Numbered from the stretch's first letter, positions 26,111 through 37,406 are shown. The stretch is DNA of 64,000 bases from Rhodocyclaceae bacterium (GCA_004379165.1 NKXK01000027.1:1-64000), one strand, 5' to 3'. Notes: generated from the letters alone by a model not told the origin. Made by a program: numbers and translations.

Positions 26111-27424
26111 ATGAAACCGATGAGCAAAATTGCCATGAAATCCCTGTTCACCGCAGCAGTTGCCCTTTTCTTCGCACAAACGGCGCTGGCCGGCGTCAAG
26201 ATCGAGCACTGGGTGGCCTCGTCCGGCGCCCGCGTTTATTTCGTCGAAAGCCGCGTCCTGCCGATGCTGGACGTCCAGATCGACTTCGCCGCCGGCTCGG
26301 CCTTCGACACCGTCGGCAAGTCAGGGCTGGCCGCGATCACCCGCGGCATCCTCGACCTCGGCGCCGGCGAGCGTGACGAGTCGCAGATTGCCGAACAACT
26401 GGCCGACCTTGGCGCCAACCTCGCCGGCGGCGCCGACACCGACCGCGCCAGCGTTTCGCTGCGCACACTGTCGGCCCGTGACAAACGCGACCCGGCACTG
26501 GATATCCTGAAGCTGGTGGTCACCCGCCCGAGTTTTGATGCCGCGATCCTCGACCGCGAAAAGACCCGGACCATCGCCGCCCTCAAGGAAGCGATGACGC
26601 GGCCGGACAGCATTGCCGGCAAGGCCTTCTGGGCAGCGCTTTATCCGAATCACCCCTACGGCCGCCAGGCAGAACCGGACACGGTCGCCGCCATCCAGCG
26701 CGCCGATGTCGTCGCCTTCCATCAGCGTTACTACACTGCCGCCAATGCCAGCGTGACGCTGGTCGGCGACTTGTCGCGCGCGGATGCCGAAAAGATTGCC
26801 GAGGTTCTGACTGCTGACCTGCCCAAAGGCGAAGCCGTACCCCTGCCGCCCGCCCCCGGCGCACCGGCCAAAGGCCTGAAGAAACTCGCGCACCCGGCCA
26901 GTCAGGCTCATGTTTTTATCGGCCTGCCGACGATCGAGCGTGGCAACCCGGATTTCTTCCCATTGCTGGTTGGCAACTACACGCTAGGTGGCGGCGGCTT
27001 CGTCTCCCGCCTGATGAAGGAAGTTCGTGACAAGCGCGGCTATGCCTACAGCGTCTACAGCTACATCGCCCCGATGCGCCAGCCCGGCCCCTTCCAGATC
27101 GGCCTGCAGACCAAACGCAGCCAGGCGCAGGATGCGATCAAGGTGGCACGTGGCATCCTTGATGAATTCGTGAAAATCGGCCCGACCGAAGAAGAGCTAG
27201 CTGCCGCCAAGGCCAACCTGATTGGCAGCTTCCCGCTGCGCCTGGATAGCAACCGCAAGTTGCTCGACAACGCCTCGGTGATAGGCTTCTTCGGCCTGCC
27301 GCTCGACTACCTCGACACCTATCAGGCCAAGGTGCAGGCGGTGACCATCGACGACATCCGCGCCGCCTTCGGCCGCCGCGTGCGCCCGGCGGATCTGGTC
27401 ACGGTCACGGTGGCGGCCGACTAA
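26111..27424 (+). CDS. M16 family peptidase-like protein (non-catalytic partner)
   Basis: A 437-residue secreted M16 homologue. Where the zinc motif should be, the sequence reads GKSGLAAITRGILD, so HxxEH is absent and the protein is presumably catalytically dead. The substrate-handling C-terminal half is conserved (LGGGGFVSRLMKEVRDKRGYAYSV is the R/Y pair region of M16 proteins). Signal peptide MKSLFTAAVALFFAQTALA. It probably forms a heterodimer with the preceding protease. Confidence 0.92.
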   Translation: MKPMSKIAMKSLFTAAVALFFAQTALAGVKIEHWVASSGARVYFVESRVLPMLDVQIDFAAGSAFDTVGKSGLAAITRGILDLGAGERDESQIAEQLADLGANLAGGADTDRASVSLRTLSARDKRDPALDILKLVVTRPSFDAAILDREKTRTIAALKEAMTRPDSIAGKAFWAALYPNHPYGRQAEPDTVAAIQRADVVAFHQRYYTAANASVTLVGDLSRADAEKIAEVLTADLPKGEAVPLPPAPGAPAKGLKKLAHPASQAHVFIGLPTIERGNPDFFPLLVGNYTLGGGGFVSRLMKEVRDKRGYAYSVYSYIAPMRQPGPFQIGLQTKRSQAQDAIKVARGILDEFVKIGPTEEELAAAKANLIGSFPLRLDSNRKLLDNASVIGFFGLPLDYLDTYQAKVQAVTIDDIRAAFGRRVRPADLVTVTVAAD

Positions 27425-27437
27425 TCCCGACGCATCG

Positions 27438-28748
<1,311 letters not shown>

Positions 28749-28763
28749 GTTTCACCCGACCTC

Positions 28764-28789
28764 AATAACCCGCGAAACCGCGGGTTATT
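28764..28789 (+). terminator. Terminator hairpin after the ferredoxin gene
   Basis: Perfect 11-bp stem AATAACCCGCG / CGCGGGTTATT with loop AAAC, followed by a short T run. It lies 16 bp after the ferredoxin stop and before the convergent dynamin-like gene. Confidence 0.85.
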
Positions 28790-28803
28790 TCGCCTGAAGC
28801 CCT

Positions 28804-28834
28804 GATTTTGGCGGTTTTTTCGGGTTGTCCACAG
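28804..28834 (+). repeat. Copy of dispersed 31-nt repeat
   Basis: Intergenic copy between the ferredoxin terminator and the stop of the dynamin-like gene. About 24 of 31 positions match; the 5' GATTTT and central TTTTTCGGGTT are conserved and the 3' end diverges. Confidence 0.5.
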
Positions 28835-28838
28835 TTGG

Positions 28839-30788
28839 TCAGGCGGCCTTGAGATAGTCGGCAGTCAACGGCTGGAGCAGATCGCGGACCTTGCCGGCAA
28901 CATCCTCGAGGGCATGAATCTGCTGGAGCAGGTTCTTTTCGACCGTTTCCAATTCAAGGATGCGATCTTCCAGTGTATCGGTCGCCTGATGGATGCGCTT
29001 GATGCTTTCCAGACGGCGCTTGAGCTGGATCTGGTGCTCGCGGACCTGGGTTTCCATCGGCGCCATAATGGCGCGCAGCCAGATTTCGGCATCCTTGTTC
29101 GCATGCTCGAAGGCACGGCGGACCTGGACGGCGACTTCCTCGAAGAACTTCTGCGTGATGTGCTTCTTGTCGGTCGTCAGCAGGCTGACGACCGTATTCA
29201 GGTGGCTGTCACACCAGGCCTGCAGGCGATCCAGCTCCTTTTCGTAGCGGAGTAGCGAAAATGCCGTCGGCGAACCAAGCTTGAGCCCATGCTCGACCGA
29301 GAATTTCTTGTAGATCGCCTCCATCATCGCCAGAATCTCGCCGACTTCGTGGCTGGACTTGCCCAGCGACTCCCGGACCTTGCTGAAAAAATCGCCCATT
29401 GCAGTCGACAGGCTCTTGGAGAAATTGGCATCGAGCATCGCCTCGCGGGTTTCTACCGTTAGCTGGCGCAGCGAATCAAGGCCGAGGTGGCCGAACAGGT
29501 TGTTGGTCAGTGTCGAGAAAACGCTGCGCACGGCGTAGTAGCGCTGCAGGCCGGCTTCGAACTCGTCCTTCTCGGCGCGCACCTTGCCCATCATGTATTC
29601 GACAACGCCCTTGTTCTTGCCGCGCAGTTCGGTCAGTTCGGTCAGTTGTTCGCGCAGGCCGGCAAGACGGGATTCCAGCAGGCCGCGGACACGGCGATTG
29701 ACCTCGCCGAACTCGCTTTCGGTACTGTCGCAAACAATGTCGCGCTTGGCCGGGATCAGCTCCTCGGACAAAGCTGCTTCCAGCGCCGGCAGGCGGCTGC
29801 GGGCCAGCAGCGGTGGATCACCGTTGATCTTGGCGACCAACCCCTTCTGCGCCGACACCGGGAACACCTGACCGGCCGGCAGATCCAGAATGTCGGCACA
29901 ACTCTTGGCCTGACGCGCGATTTCGGCGTCGATTTCATCTTCGGATTTCAGTTCATCCCACTGACCGTCGATCTTGTTCATCACTACCATCCGACCGCGG
30001 CGGGTGGTGCCACCGGTACAGATGTGTTCCTTCCAGATCGCCAGATCGGACTGGGTGACGCCGGTATCGGCCGCCAGAATGAACAGCACTGCATGGGCAT
30101 TGGGCAGCAGCGACAGGGTCAGTTCCGGCTCGGCGCCGATGGCGTTGAGGCCCGGGGTATCAAGAATGACCAGGCCCTGCTTGAGTAGCGGATGCGGAAA
30201 ATTAATTACCGCGTGGCGCCAGCGCGGCACCTCGACCAGGCCATCGTCGCCGACACGATAGAGGTCAACTTCCTCCTCGCCAACCGGAAAACCGAGTCGA
30301 CCGGCTTCATCCGGCGTCACCCGAGTGGTTTCGCTAACGTGGCGCAGTGCGTCCTGCATGCCCTCGGGCGACTCTACATCGAGGCGAACGATGGTCCATT
30401 CCTCGGCGAAACCCTTATATTCGGTGACACTGGAGTTCGAGGCCCGCGTCTGGATCGGCAGCAGTTCGATGCAGGGTAGCTTGTTGCCATCAAAGAGCAA
30501 CTCCGTCGGACACATCGTCGTCCGCCCAGCCGACGAGGGCAGCATGCGGTTGCCGTAATCCGCAAAGAAGATGGCGTTGATCAGCTCCGACTTGCCGCGG
30601 GAAAACTCGGCGACGAAGGCGACATTGAGGTGATCCTCGCGCAAGCGGTCGAGCAACTGCGTCAGTCGCAGATCGGTTTGCGCGTCCGATAATTCGTTCT
30701 GCCCGAGCCAGTCCTGAAAGTCACCGATGCAGGACGAAAGACGGGAGCGCCACGAGGTGTAGGCTGCAAAATGATTGGCAAGCGACAT
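28839..30788 (-). CDS. Dynamin-family GTPase
   Basis: A large GTPase of 649 residues. G1 is AEFSRGKSE at residues 60-68, G2 threonine lies in AGRTTMCPTE, G3 is LDTPGLNA and G4 is MNKID. The C-terminal 300 residues are long, charged and helical, as in the stalk/effector regions of bacterial dynamin-like proteins. Relatives tubulate or fuse membranes and some protect membranes under phage or antibiotic stress. No partner GTPase is adjacent, so it may act alone. The stop is followed by a repeat copy and the ferredoxin terminator on the other strand. Confidence 0.88.
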   Translation of the reverse strand: MSLANHFAAYTSWRSRLSSCIGDFQDWLGQNELSDAQTDLRLTQLLDRLREDHLNVAFVAEFSRGKSELINAIFFADYGNRMLPSSAGRTTMCPTELLFDGNKLPCIELLPIQTRASNSSVTEYKGFAEEWTIVRLDVESPEGMQDALRHVSETTRVTPDEAGRLGFPVGEEEVDLYRVGDDGLVEVPRWRHAVINFPHPLLKQGLVILDTPGLNAIGAEPELTLSLLPNAHAVLFILAADTGVTQSDLAIWKEHICTGGTTRRGRMVVMNKIDGQWDELKSEDEIDAEIARQAKSCADILDLPAGQVFPVSAQKGLVAKINGDPPLLARSRLPALEAALSEELIPAKRDIVCDSTESEFGEVNRRVRGLLESRLAGLREQLTELTELRGKNKGVVEYMMGKVRAEKDEFEAGLQRYYAVRSVFSTLTNNLFGHLGLDSLRQLTVETREAMLDANFSKSLSTAMGDFFSKVRESLGKSSHEVGEILAMMEAIYKKFSVEHGLKLGSPTAFSLLRYEKELDRLQAWCDSHLNTVVSLLTTDKKHITQKFFEEVAVQVRRAFEHANKDAEIWLRAIMAPMETQVREHQIQLKRRLESIKRIHQATDTLEDRILELETVEKNLLQQIHALEDVAGKVRDLLQPLTADYLKAA

Positions 30789-30854
30789 AATCAGACACCG
30801 TTAAAGGCGGACGGAACTCCCAATTTAGCAAAAAAAATATAGTTGCCGCAATAA

Positions 30855-31688
30855 TTAATGTTGGCACGCCGGGCAATAATACGTACTTCGTCCAGCTTGT
30901 CGAATTTGCTTCACCGTCCCGCCGCAACGCAGGCAAGGCTCGCCGGCGCGATCATAAACACCCGCCTGAATCTGGAAGCAGCCTGCGCCGCCGTCGCTAT
31001 GGACATAATCGCGAATGCTGCTGCCGCCGGCGGCAATGGCGTCGGACAAGGTTTCCCGGATCGCCGGCAGCAGCAGTTCATAGCGTGCCCTGCTAATGCG
31101 GTTGGCCGCGCGCAGCGGCGAAATGCCCGCACGAAAGAGGCTTTCCGACGCATAGATGTTGCCGATACCGACCACCAGATGGCTGTCCATCAGCACCGGC
31201 TTGATCGGCGCGCTGCGTCGCGAAATTGCCTGACAAAGCCAGTCGACCGTAAATGCATCTGACAAGGGCTCGATGCCCTGTGTGGCAAGCAAGGGATGCT
31301 GCTCGGCTGCGTCTGGCGCCCCCGGCTGCCAGAGGACGACGCCGAAACGGCGGGGATCGGCAAAGCGCAGGGTCTGCGTCGGCAGAACCAGATCGAAATG
31401 ATCATGCTTGGCCACCGGCTCGGCATGCGCCACAAAACGCAGATTGCCCGACATCCCGAGATGGATGATCAGACAGCCGCTGACACCGGGCCGGCTGCAG
31501 TCGAGCAACAGGTACTTGCCGCGCCGCCGCACCGCCGTCACCTGACAACCAGGCAGCCATTCCGCCAAGCCCGGCGGAATCGGCTGACGCAGCTTCTGCA
31601 CGCGGCTGACCACCCCGGTAATCACCTGCCCTTCCAGCTCGGGCGCGAGTCCGCGCCGGCAAACCTCGACTTCCGGCAACTCCGGCAT
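30855..31688 (-). CDS. mutM: Formamidopyrimidine-DNA glycosylase
   Basis: Removes 8-oxoguanine and formamidopyrimidines from DNA and nicks the abasic site. 277 residues starting MPELPEVE, where P2 is the nucleophile and E3 the catalytic acid; the upstream in-frame start at 31706 would bury P2 and is rejected. The H2TH segment SDAIAAGGSSIRDYV and the C-terminal zinc finger CLRCGGTVKQI...YYCPACQH are complete. It is divergent from the TPR-lolB-ispE operon. Confidence 0.97.
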   Translation of the reverse strand: MPELPEVEVCRRGLAPELEGQVITGVVSRVQKLRQPIPPGLAEWLPGCQVTAVRRRGKYLLLDCSRPGVSGCLIIHLGMSGNLRFVAHAEPVAKHDHFDLVLPTQTLRFADPRRFGVVLWQPGAPDAAEQHPLLATQGIEPLSDAFTVDWLCQAISRRSAPIKPVLMDSHLVVGIGNIYASESLFRAGISPLRAANRISRARYELLLPAIRETLSDAIAAGGSSIRDYVHSDGGAGCFQIQAGVYDRAGEPCLRCGGTVKQIRQAGRSTYYCPACQH

Positions 31689-31778
31689 CGCTTGTTCCTC
31701 CGTCAAAAGCCAAATAACATCACAAAACTATCCGGATTTTATGCGTTCAAAGACGCATACCACGACTGAAGGCAAGAC

Positions 31779-33476
31779 ATGCAACCGAAGCTGATCACCG
31801 CCATTCTCATTGCCGCCCTGGTCCTCGGCCAGGCCGGTGCCAGCCTGGCGGCCGGCGAACCCCCGACCAAGCGCAGTGGCGCCAGCCGCGAGAACGTCAT
31901 CGGGCGCACGGTTTTTCAGGCGCTGGTTGGCGAATTTGCGTTGCAGCGCGGCGACACCAGCCTGGGTTCCGACGCCTGGGCCGATCTCGCCGTGCGTACC
32001 CGCGACCCGAAAGTTATTGCCCGCGCCACCGAGGTGGCCGGTTTTGCCAAGCAATACGACCGCGCCCTGGAGCTCACCAAGCTCTGGCTGGAAGTTGAAC
32101 CGGAGTCGATGAAAGCCCGCCAGACCCAATCAACGCTGCTGGTGATGGCCAACCGCATCGACGACCTGGCACCGCAGCTGGCCGCCTTGCTTGAAAAGGA
32201 CAAGGCAGCCCTGCCCGGCAACCTGATGCACCTCAACCGGATGCTGTCCCGCCACACCGACAAACAGGCGGTGCAAAAGCTGGTGGATCGCGTCGCGGCT
32301 CCCTACGAAAACCTGCCCGAAGCCCGCTTCGCCATGGCTCAGGCCGCGGCAAATGCTGGCGACAATCTGCGGGCGCTAGCGGAAACCGAGCGCGCACTGG
32401 CACTGCGCCCGGACTGGGAAGCCGCCGCGCTGGCCCGCGCCCAGCTACAGGCAGGGCACTCGAACAGCACCGCCATTGATAGCCTCAGCGATTTTGTCGA
32501 ACGCAACCCGACGGCCCGCGACGCCCGCCTGACCCTGGCGCGCCTGCTGATCAGCGAGCGACGCTACGACGAATCGCGCAAGCAGTTTGACCGCCTGATT
32601 CTCGACAACCCGGACAACCCGGAAGTGATTTATCCGGTGGCCATGCTGGCCCTGCAACAGGGCGATGCCGCGACCGGCCGCACCCAGCTGGAGCGCCTGC
32701 TGACCACGGATTTTGCCGACAAGAGCACGTTGCATTTCTTCCTCGGGCAACTCGATCAGGAACAGAAGCAACTGACCTCCGCCCTGGATCATTTCCGCCA
32801 GGTCACGGCCGGCGAGCAGTTCGTCCCCGCCCGCTCGCGGGCCGCCCAGATCCTGATGCAGCAAGGCAAGACCGAAGAGGCGCGACAACTCCTGCACGAC
32901 ACCCGTGGCAACACCCCCAGTGAGCGCACCCAGCTCATCCTCGCCGAGTCGCAGTTGCTGCGCGAAGCCGGGCGGCACAACGACGCGTACATCGTGCTCG
33001 AGACAGCGCTGACCAGCCAGCCCGACAATCCCGAAATTCTGTATGAATCCGCGTTGACCGCAGAACGCATCGGCAAGCCGGAGTTGCTGGAAACCCATCT
33101 CAAGCGCCTGCTCGAACTCAAGCCCGACCACGCGCATGCCCTCAATGCACTGGGTTATTCCCTCGCCGACCGCAACCAGCGTCTCGACGAAGCCCGCGAC
33201 CTGATTACTCGCGCACTCAAGCTCAACCCCGACGACGCCTTCATCATGGACAGCATGGGTTGGGTGCTTTACCGCCAGGGCAAGCTCGACGAAGCACTTC
33301 AGACACTGGAACGCGCCTACAGCCTGAAGGCCGATCCGGAAATTGCCGCCCACCTCGGGGAAGTCCTTTGGCAGCTCGGACGCCGTGACGAAGCCCGGCG
33401 CATCCTGCGCGATGCCGCAAAAAAGAACCCGGAGAACGAAGTTCTCGCCGGTACGCTGAAAAAATTCCTGCCCTGA
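31779..33476 (+). CDS. Periplasmic tetratricopeptide-repeat protein
   Basis: A 565-residue exported protein (signal ILIAALVLGQAGASLAAG) made almost entirely of TPR helices; recognisable repeats include DHAHALNALGYSLADRNQRLDEARDLI and DAFIMDSMGWVLYRQGKLDEALQTLERAY near the C-terminus. Its stop overlaps the lolB start (TGATG). The TPR-lolB-ispE order is common in betaproteobacteria and suggests an envelope-assembly function, possibly outer-membrane protein or lipoprotein handling; nothing more specific can be read. Confidence 0.9.
   Translation: MQPKLITAILIAALVLGQAGASLAAGEPPTKRSGASRENVIGRTVFQALVGEFALQRGDTSLGSDAWADLAVRTRDPKVIARATEVAGFAKQYDRALELTKLWLEVEPESMKARQTQSTLLVMANRIDDLAPQLAALLEKDKAALPGNLMHLNRMLSRHTDKQAVQKLVDRVAAPYENLPEARFAMAQAAANAGDNLRALAETERALALRPDWEAAALARAQLQAGHSNSTAIDSLSDFVERNPTARDARLTLARLLISERRYDESRKQFDRLILDNPDNPEVIYPVAMLALQQGDAATGRTQLERLLTTDFADKSTLHFFLGQLDQEQKQLTSALDHFRQVTAGEQFVPARSRAAQILMQQGKTEEARQLLHDTRGNTPSERTQLILAESQLLREAGRHNDAYIVLETALTSQPDNPEILYESALTAERIGKPELLETHLKRLLELKPDHAHALNALGYSLADRNQRLDEARDLITRALKLNPDDAFIMDSMGWVLYRQGKLDEALQTLERAYSLKADPEIAAHLGEVLWQLGRRDEARRILRDAAKKNPENEVLAGTLKKFLP
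33033..33063 (+). repeat. Weak copy of dispersed 31-nt repeat in the TPR gene
   Basis: Only the 3' part (ATCCGCGTTGACCGCAG) is clearly related to other copies, especially the one at 15577-15607. It could be coincidence from codon use. Confidence 0.25.
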
Positions 33477-34042
33477 TGCGTGGCTTGTTGTTCGCGCTGG
33501 CCACACTGCTGGCCGGCTGTGCCAGTACGCCGCTGACGTCGACGCTGGAACGGGACGCCGTGCAGGGCTTCGACATGAGCGGCCGCTTCTCCTTGCGCGT
33601 CGACGCCGGCGAGCAGCCAGCACAAAGCGCCAGCGGCCGGCTGGAGTGGACGCATCGCCCGCCGGTCAGCCAGTTGCTGATCGCCAACCCATTGGGCCAT
33701 GCCGTGGCCGAACTGGACATCGCTCCGCAACGATCCAGGTTGCAACTGGCCGATGGCAGCCAGCGCGAAAGCAATGACCCTGAAGAACTGATCGCCACCG
33801 TCACCGGTCGCCGACTGCCACTGACCCGCCTGCCCGACTGGCTGCTCGGACGGGGTGACGGAACGGCACAGCGCCTGAATGACCCGCTCGGACGACCACT
33901 GCAACTGCGCGAAGCCGGCTGGCAAATTGATTACGACTACGATGAAGCGCGCCCCGGCGCGCTGCCGGCCCGCCTGACCGTGCGCCGCAGCGGCGACCTT
34001 GAACTGCGGCTGCGGATCGAAGAATGGAAAGCCTCACCATGA
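33476..34042 (+). CDS. lolB: Outer-membrane lipoprotein receptor LolB
   Basis: Accepts lipoproteins from LolA and inserts them in the outer membrane. 188 residues with lipobox ATLLAGC (C14) and a mature beta-barrel-like sequence (GFDMSGRFSLRV, SGRLEWTHRP). Length matches the family. It overlaps the TPR gene by 1 bp and ispE by 4 bp, the standard gammaproteobacterial and betaproteobacterial lolB-ispE arrangement. Confidence 0.94.
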   Translation: MRGLLFALATLLAGCASTPLTSTLERDAVQGFDMSGRFSLRVDAGEQPAQSASGRLEWTHRPPVSQLLIANPLGHAVAELDIAPQRSRLQLADGSQRESNDPEELIATVTGRRLPLTRLPDWLLGRGDGTAQRLNDPLGRPLQLREAGWQIDYDYDEARPGALPARLTVRRSGDLELRLRIEEWKASP

Positions 34043-34884
34043 CCCCCTGGACTTGGGACAGCAGTTGGCCGGCCCCGGCGAAGCTCAATCTTTTTCTGCA
34101 TGTCACTGGCCGTCGCGCCGACGGCTACCACCTGCTGCAGACGGTGTTTCGCTTCATCGACCGCTGCGACGGCCTTCGTTTCTCGCCGCGCAACGACGGG
34201 CAGATTGTCCTTGCCACCCCGATTCCGGGCGTGCCGCCCGAAAGCGACCTGACCGTGCGCGCCGCGAGGCTGTTGCAGCAGGCCAGCGGCTGCCAGCGCG
34301 GCGCCACCATCCATCTCGACAAGCAACTGCCGATGGGCGGCGGTCTAGGCGGCGGCTCATCCGATGCCGCCACCGTCCTGCTGGCGCTCAACCACCTCTG
34401 GCAAACCGGGCTGACGCGCGTCGAACTCAAGCGCCTCGGTCTCAGCCTGGGCGCCGACGTGCCGGTTTTTGTCCATGGCCAGAACACCTTCGCCGAGGGC
34501 ATCGGCGAGGCCTTCACCGACATCGAACTGCCGCCAGCCACCTATCTCGTGCTACAACCGGCCGCCACCGTACCGACCGCAGCCATTTTCGGCGCCCCCG
34601 AACTGGTTCGTGACACCCCGTCGATCTGCCCCGCCGACTGGCGGCCGGGCATCGGCCACAACGATCTGGAAGCCGTCGCCTGCCAACGCTTCCCGGCGGT
34701 CGCCGCCCAACTCGACTGGCTGCGCCGGCACGCGCCGGACGCGATGATGACCGGATCCGGCGCCTGCGTTTTTGCCACATTTGCGCAGCGCAGCGCGGCG
34801 GCAGCAGTCTTCGCGCAACTGCCACCAGGCTCCGCCGGCTGGCTGGCCGACGGACTCGCCGCGCACCCGCTGGCGACACTCTGA
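34039..34884 (+). CDS. ispE: 4-diphosphocytidyl-2-C-methyl-D-erythritol kinase
   Basis: GHMP kinase of the MEP isoprenoid pathway. 281 residues; the ATP loop PMGGGLGGGSSDAA and the substrate lysine region APAKLNLFLHV are present. The ATG at 34039 overlaps the lolB stop and fits the family N-terminus better than the in-frame ATG at 34024. The tRNA-Gln gene follows about 100 bp later. Confidence 0.96.
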   Translation: MTPWTWDSSWPAPAKLNLFLHVTGRRADGYHLLQTVFRFIDRCDGLRFSPRNDGQIVLATPIPGVPPESDLTVRAARLLQQASGCQRGATIHLDKQLPMGGGLGGGSSDAATVLLALNHLWQTGLTRVELKRLGLSLGADVPVFVHGQNTFAEGIGEAFTDIELPPATYLVLQPAATVPTAAIFGAPELVRDTPSICPADWRPGIGHNDLEAVACQRFPAVAAQLDWLRRHAPDAMMTGSGACVFATFAQRSAAAAVFAQLPPGSAGWLADGLAAHPLATL

Positions 34885-34982
34885 CAACACCGATTGCTGC
34901 GACGAACAAAAATACTGGATTTTATTTTTCCGCTCCTGTATTATTCGCGCCTCGTTTGAACGGACCCTGTTTGAACGACCGC

Positions 34983-35059
34983 TGGGGAGTCGCCAAGTTG
35001 GTCAAGGCACCGGATTTTGATTCCGGCATTCGAAGGTTCGAATCCTTCTTCCCCAGCCA
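34983..35059 (+). tRNA. tRNA-Gln (anticodon TTG)
   Basis: A complete 77-nt cloverleaf with CCA encoded in the gene. The acceptor stem pairs TGGGGAG with TTCCCCA, the T-loop reads GGTTCGAATCC, and the anticodon TTG is at 35017-35019 inside the stem CCGGA/TCCGG. A sequence TATTAT about 40 bp upstream may be its -10 box. Confidence 0.97.
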
Positions 35060-35068
35060 GTTTCCCTT

Positions 35069-35094
35069 CGGGCAGGTCTAGGCCTGCCCGATTT
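35069..35094 (+). terminator. Terminator after tRNA-Gln
   Basis: Eight-bp stem CGGGCAGG / CCTGCCCG with six-base loop TCTAGG, followed by ATTTT. It separates the tRNA transcript from prs. Confidence 0.75.
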
Positions 35095-35147
35095 TCATTG
35101 TATCGGGCGAAAGCAATGCGCATGCTGCAACCCGGAGGAATGTGGAA

Positions 35148-36098
35148 ATGGCCTACAACAGCCTGATGGTCTTCACCGGCAACGCCAACCCCAAACTGGC
35201 AGCCGACGTCGCGAACCAGCTCAATGTCGACCTTGGCCGAGCCAATGTCGGTCGCTTCTCCGACGGTGAAGTCAGCGTCGAACTGCAGGAACATGTCCGC
35301 GGCCGCGATATTTTCGTACTGCAGTCGACCTGCGCCCCGACCAACGACAACCTGATGGAACTGCTGGTCATCGTCGATTCGCTGAAGCGCGCCTCGGCCG
35401 GCCGCATCACCGCCGCCCTCCCGTATTTCGGCTACGCCCGCCAGGACCGCCGTTCGCGTTCGTCGCGCGTGCCCATCGCCGCCAAGCTGGTCGCCAACAT
35501 GCTCGTCGCTTCCGGCGTCGACCGCGTGCTGACCATGGACCTGCACGCCGAGCAGATTCAGGGCTTCTTCGACATTCCGGTCGACAACATCTACGCCCTG
35601 CCGATCCTGCTCGACGACATCCGCAAGCAGAACTACGAAAACCCGATGGTCGTTTCGCCAGACCACGGCGGCGTCGTCCGCGCCCGTTCGCTGGCCAAGC
35701 GCCTCGAATGCGATCTGGCGATCATCGACAAGCGCCGCCCGAAGGCCAACGTCTCCGAGGTGATGAACATCATCGGTGAAGTGGATGGCCGTACCTGCAT
35801 CATCATGGACGACATGGTCGACACCGCCGGCACGCTGTGCAAGGCCGCCACCGCGCTCAAGGCCAACGGCGCCAAGCAGGTCGTCGCCTACTGCACACAC
35901 CCGGTTCTTTCCGGCCCGGCCGTCGAACGTGTCAATTCGTCCGATCTCGACGCACTGGTCGTCACCGACACCATTCCGCTGCGTGACGATGCCGCCGCCT
36001 CGCCGCGCATCCGCCAGCTGTCCGTGGCCGAAATCATGGCCGAAACCATTCGCCGCATCAGCAACGATGACTCGGTCTCGTCGCTGTTCATCGACTAA
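35148..36098 (+). CDS. prs: Ribose-phosphate pyrophosphokinase
   Basis: Makes PRPP from ribose 5-phosphate and ATP for nucleotide, histidine and tryptophan synthesis. 316 residues; the flexible loop [15 protein letters not shown] and PRPP-binding loop [12 protein letters not shown] are complete. GGAGGA lies nine bases before the ATG at 35148; the GTG at 35142 would be too close to it. The order ispE-tRNA-Gln-prs-rplY-pth-ychF is conserved in the group. Confidence 0.97.
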   Translation: MAYNSLMVFTGNANPKLAADVANQLNVDLGRANVGRFSDGEVSVELQEHVRGRDIFVLQSTCAPTNDNLMELLVIVDSLKRASAGRITAALPYFGYARQDRRSRSSRVPIAAKLVANMLVASGVDRVLTMDLHAEQIQGFFDIPVDNIYALPILLDDIRKQNYENPMVVSPDHGGVVRARSLAKRLECDLAIIDKRRPKANVSEVMNIIGEVDGRTCIIMDDMVDTAGTLCKAATALKANGAKQVVAYCTHPVLSGPAVERVNSSDLDALVVTDTIPLRDDAAASPRIRQLSVAEIMAETIRRISNDDSVSSLFID

Positions 36099-36155
36099 GT
36101 TTTTTTAAACCTTCCCGCTCTGGTCGCGGATCGGGAAACATTCTGGAGTAACAAC

Positions 36156-36758
36156 ATGCAATTCGAACTCAACGCGCAAGCGCGTACGCTGCAGGGAACG
36201 GGTGCGAGCCGCCGCCTGCGTCGTGCTGCCAAGGTCCCGGGCATCGTCTACGGTGGTGAAGCCGCCCCGGTGGCCATCGAAGTCGACCACAACGACATCC
36301 TCCTCAAGCTGAAGAAGGAAGCCTTCCATTCGTCGATCATCAACCTGAACATCGACGGCAAGAAGGAACAAGTCCTGCTGCGTGACTTCCAGGCCCACGC
36401 CTACAAGCTGCTGGTCCTGCACGTCGACTTCCAGCGCGTTGATGCCACGCACGAACTGCACATCAAGGTGCCGCTGCACTTCGTCAACGAAGAAAACGCC
36501 CCGGGCGTCAAGCTGGGTGGCGGCCTCGTCAACCACGTCACGACCGAACTGGACATCCACTGCCTGGCTAAGGATCTGCCGGAATTCATCACGGTTGACG
36601 TCGGCGCCCTGAAGGTTGGCGAAACCATCCACGCCTCGCAGGTCAAGCTGCCGGCTGGCGTTGCGCTGGTCAAGCATGGCGATGAAGACCCGATCGTGGT
36701 CGGCGTCGTCGGCAAGGGCGGTTCCAGCGAAGCCGAAGGCGAAGCTGCCGCCGAGTAA
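36156..36758 (+). CDS. rplY: 50S ribosomal protein L25 (CTC family)
   Basis: 5S rRNA-binding protein of 200 residues: an N-terminal L25 domain (residues 1-90; [21 protein letters not shown]) plus the C-terminal TL5/CTC beta domain, and a short acidic tail. GGAGT lies nine bases before the ATG. A terminator follows, so it may form a two-gene unit with prs. Confidence 0.95.
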   Translation: MQFELNAQARTLQGTGASRRLRRAAKVPGIVYGGEAAPVAIEVDHNDILLKLKKEAFHSSIINLNIDGKKEQVLLRDFQAHAYKLLVLHVDFQRVDATHELHIKVPLHFVNEENAPGVKLGGGLVNHVTTELDIHCLAKDLPEFITVDVGALKVGETIHASQVKLPAGVALVKHGDEDPIVVGVVGKGGSSEAEGEAAAE

Positions 36759-36778
36759 CTCGGCCCCGCTTCACGACT

Positions 36779-36811
36779 GGCCGCCGCAGGCAAACGCCCC
36801 GGCGGCCTTTT
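36779..36811 (+). terminator. Terminator after rplY
   Basis: Eight-bp stem GGCCGCCG / CGGCGGCC with a 13-base loop and a following TTTT, between rplY and pth. Confidence 0.7.
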
Positions 36812-36818
36812 CGCACCT

Positions 36819-37397
36819 ATGACCGCACCCCGTCTCATCGTCGGCCTCGGCAACCCTGGCCCAGAATACGAAGCCACCCGACACAACGTCGGGTTCTGGT
36901 TCGTCGACCATCTGGCCGACAAACTCAAGATTTCCCTCGCGCCTCAAGGCAAGTTCCTTGGCCGCGCCGGACGATCCGGCGAGCTGTGGCTGTTGCAGCC
37001 AACGACCTACATGAACCGCTCCGGACAGTCGGTCGCGGCATTGGCGAATTTCTACAAGATCTCTCCGGCCGAGATTCTGGTTATCCATGACGAACTCGAC
37101 CTGCCTCCCGGCGGCATCCGCCTCAAGCAAGGCGGCGGCAATGGCGGCCATAATGGTCTGAAGGACATCCAGGCCAAACTCGGCACGCCGGATTTCTGGC
37201 GCCTGCGCCTCGGCATCGGCCACCCGCGGACACTCGGCCTGTCGCAACAGGTCGCCGATTTTGTCCTGCACCAGCCGCGCAAGGAAGAACTGCCGGACAT
37301 CGAACATGCTTTGGCCCGCTGCCTGCTGGCCTGGCCCAAACTCTCTGCCGGGGACTTCGCCGGCGCCCAGCAACAGCTGCACGGCAAAGCCGTCTAA
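36819..37397 (+). CDS. pth: Peptidyl-tRNA hydrolase
   Basis: Frees tRNA from peptidyl-tRNA released by stalled ribosomes. 192 residues; [20 protein letters not shown] carries the catalytic histidine and substrate asparagine, with HDELDLPPG and [10 protein letters not shown] following. Ends nine bases before ychF. Confidence 0.97.
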   Translation: MTAPRLIVGLGNPGPEYEATRHNVGFWFVDHLADKLKISLAPQGKFLGRAGRSGELWLLQPTTYMNRSGQSVAALANFYKISPAEILVIHDELDLPPGGIRLKQGGGNGGHNGLKDIQAKLGTPDFWRLRLGIGHPRTLGLSQQVADFVLHQPRKEELPDIEHALARCLLAWPKLSAGDFAGAQQQLHGKAV

Positions 37398-37406
37398 GGA
37401 AGAACC

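Noticed and set aside
34885-35147. Integration site at tRNA-Gln
   Set aside because: The tRNA is intact, followed by its own terminator and prs; no integrase or duplicated tRNA end is nearby.
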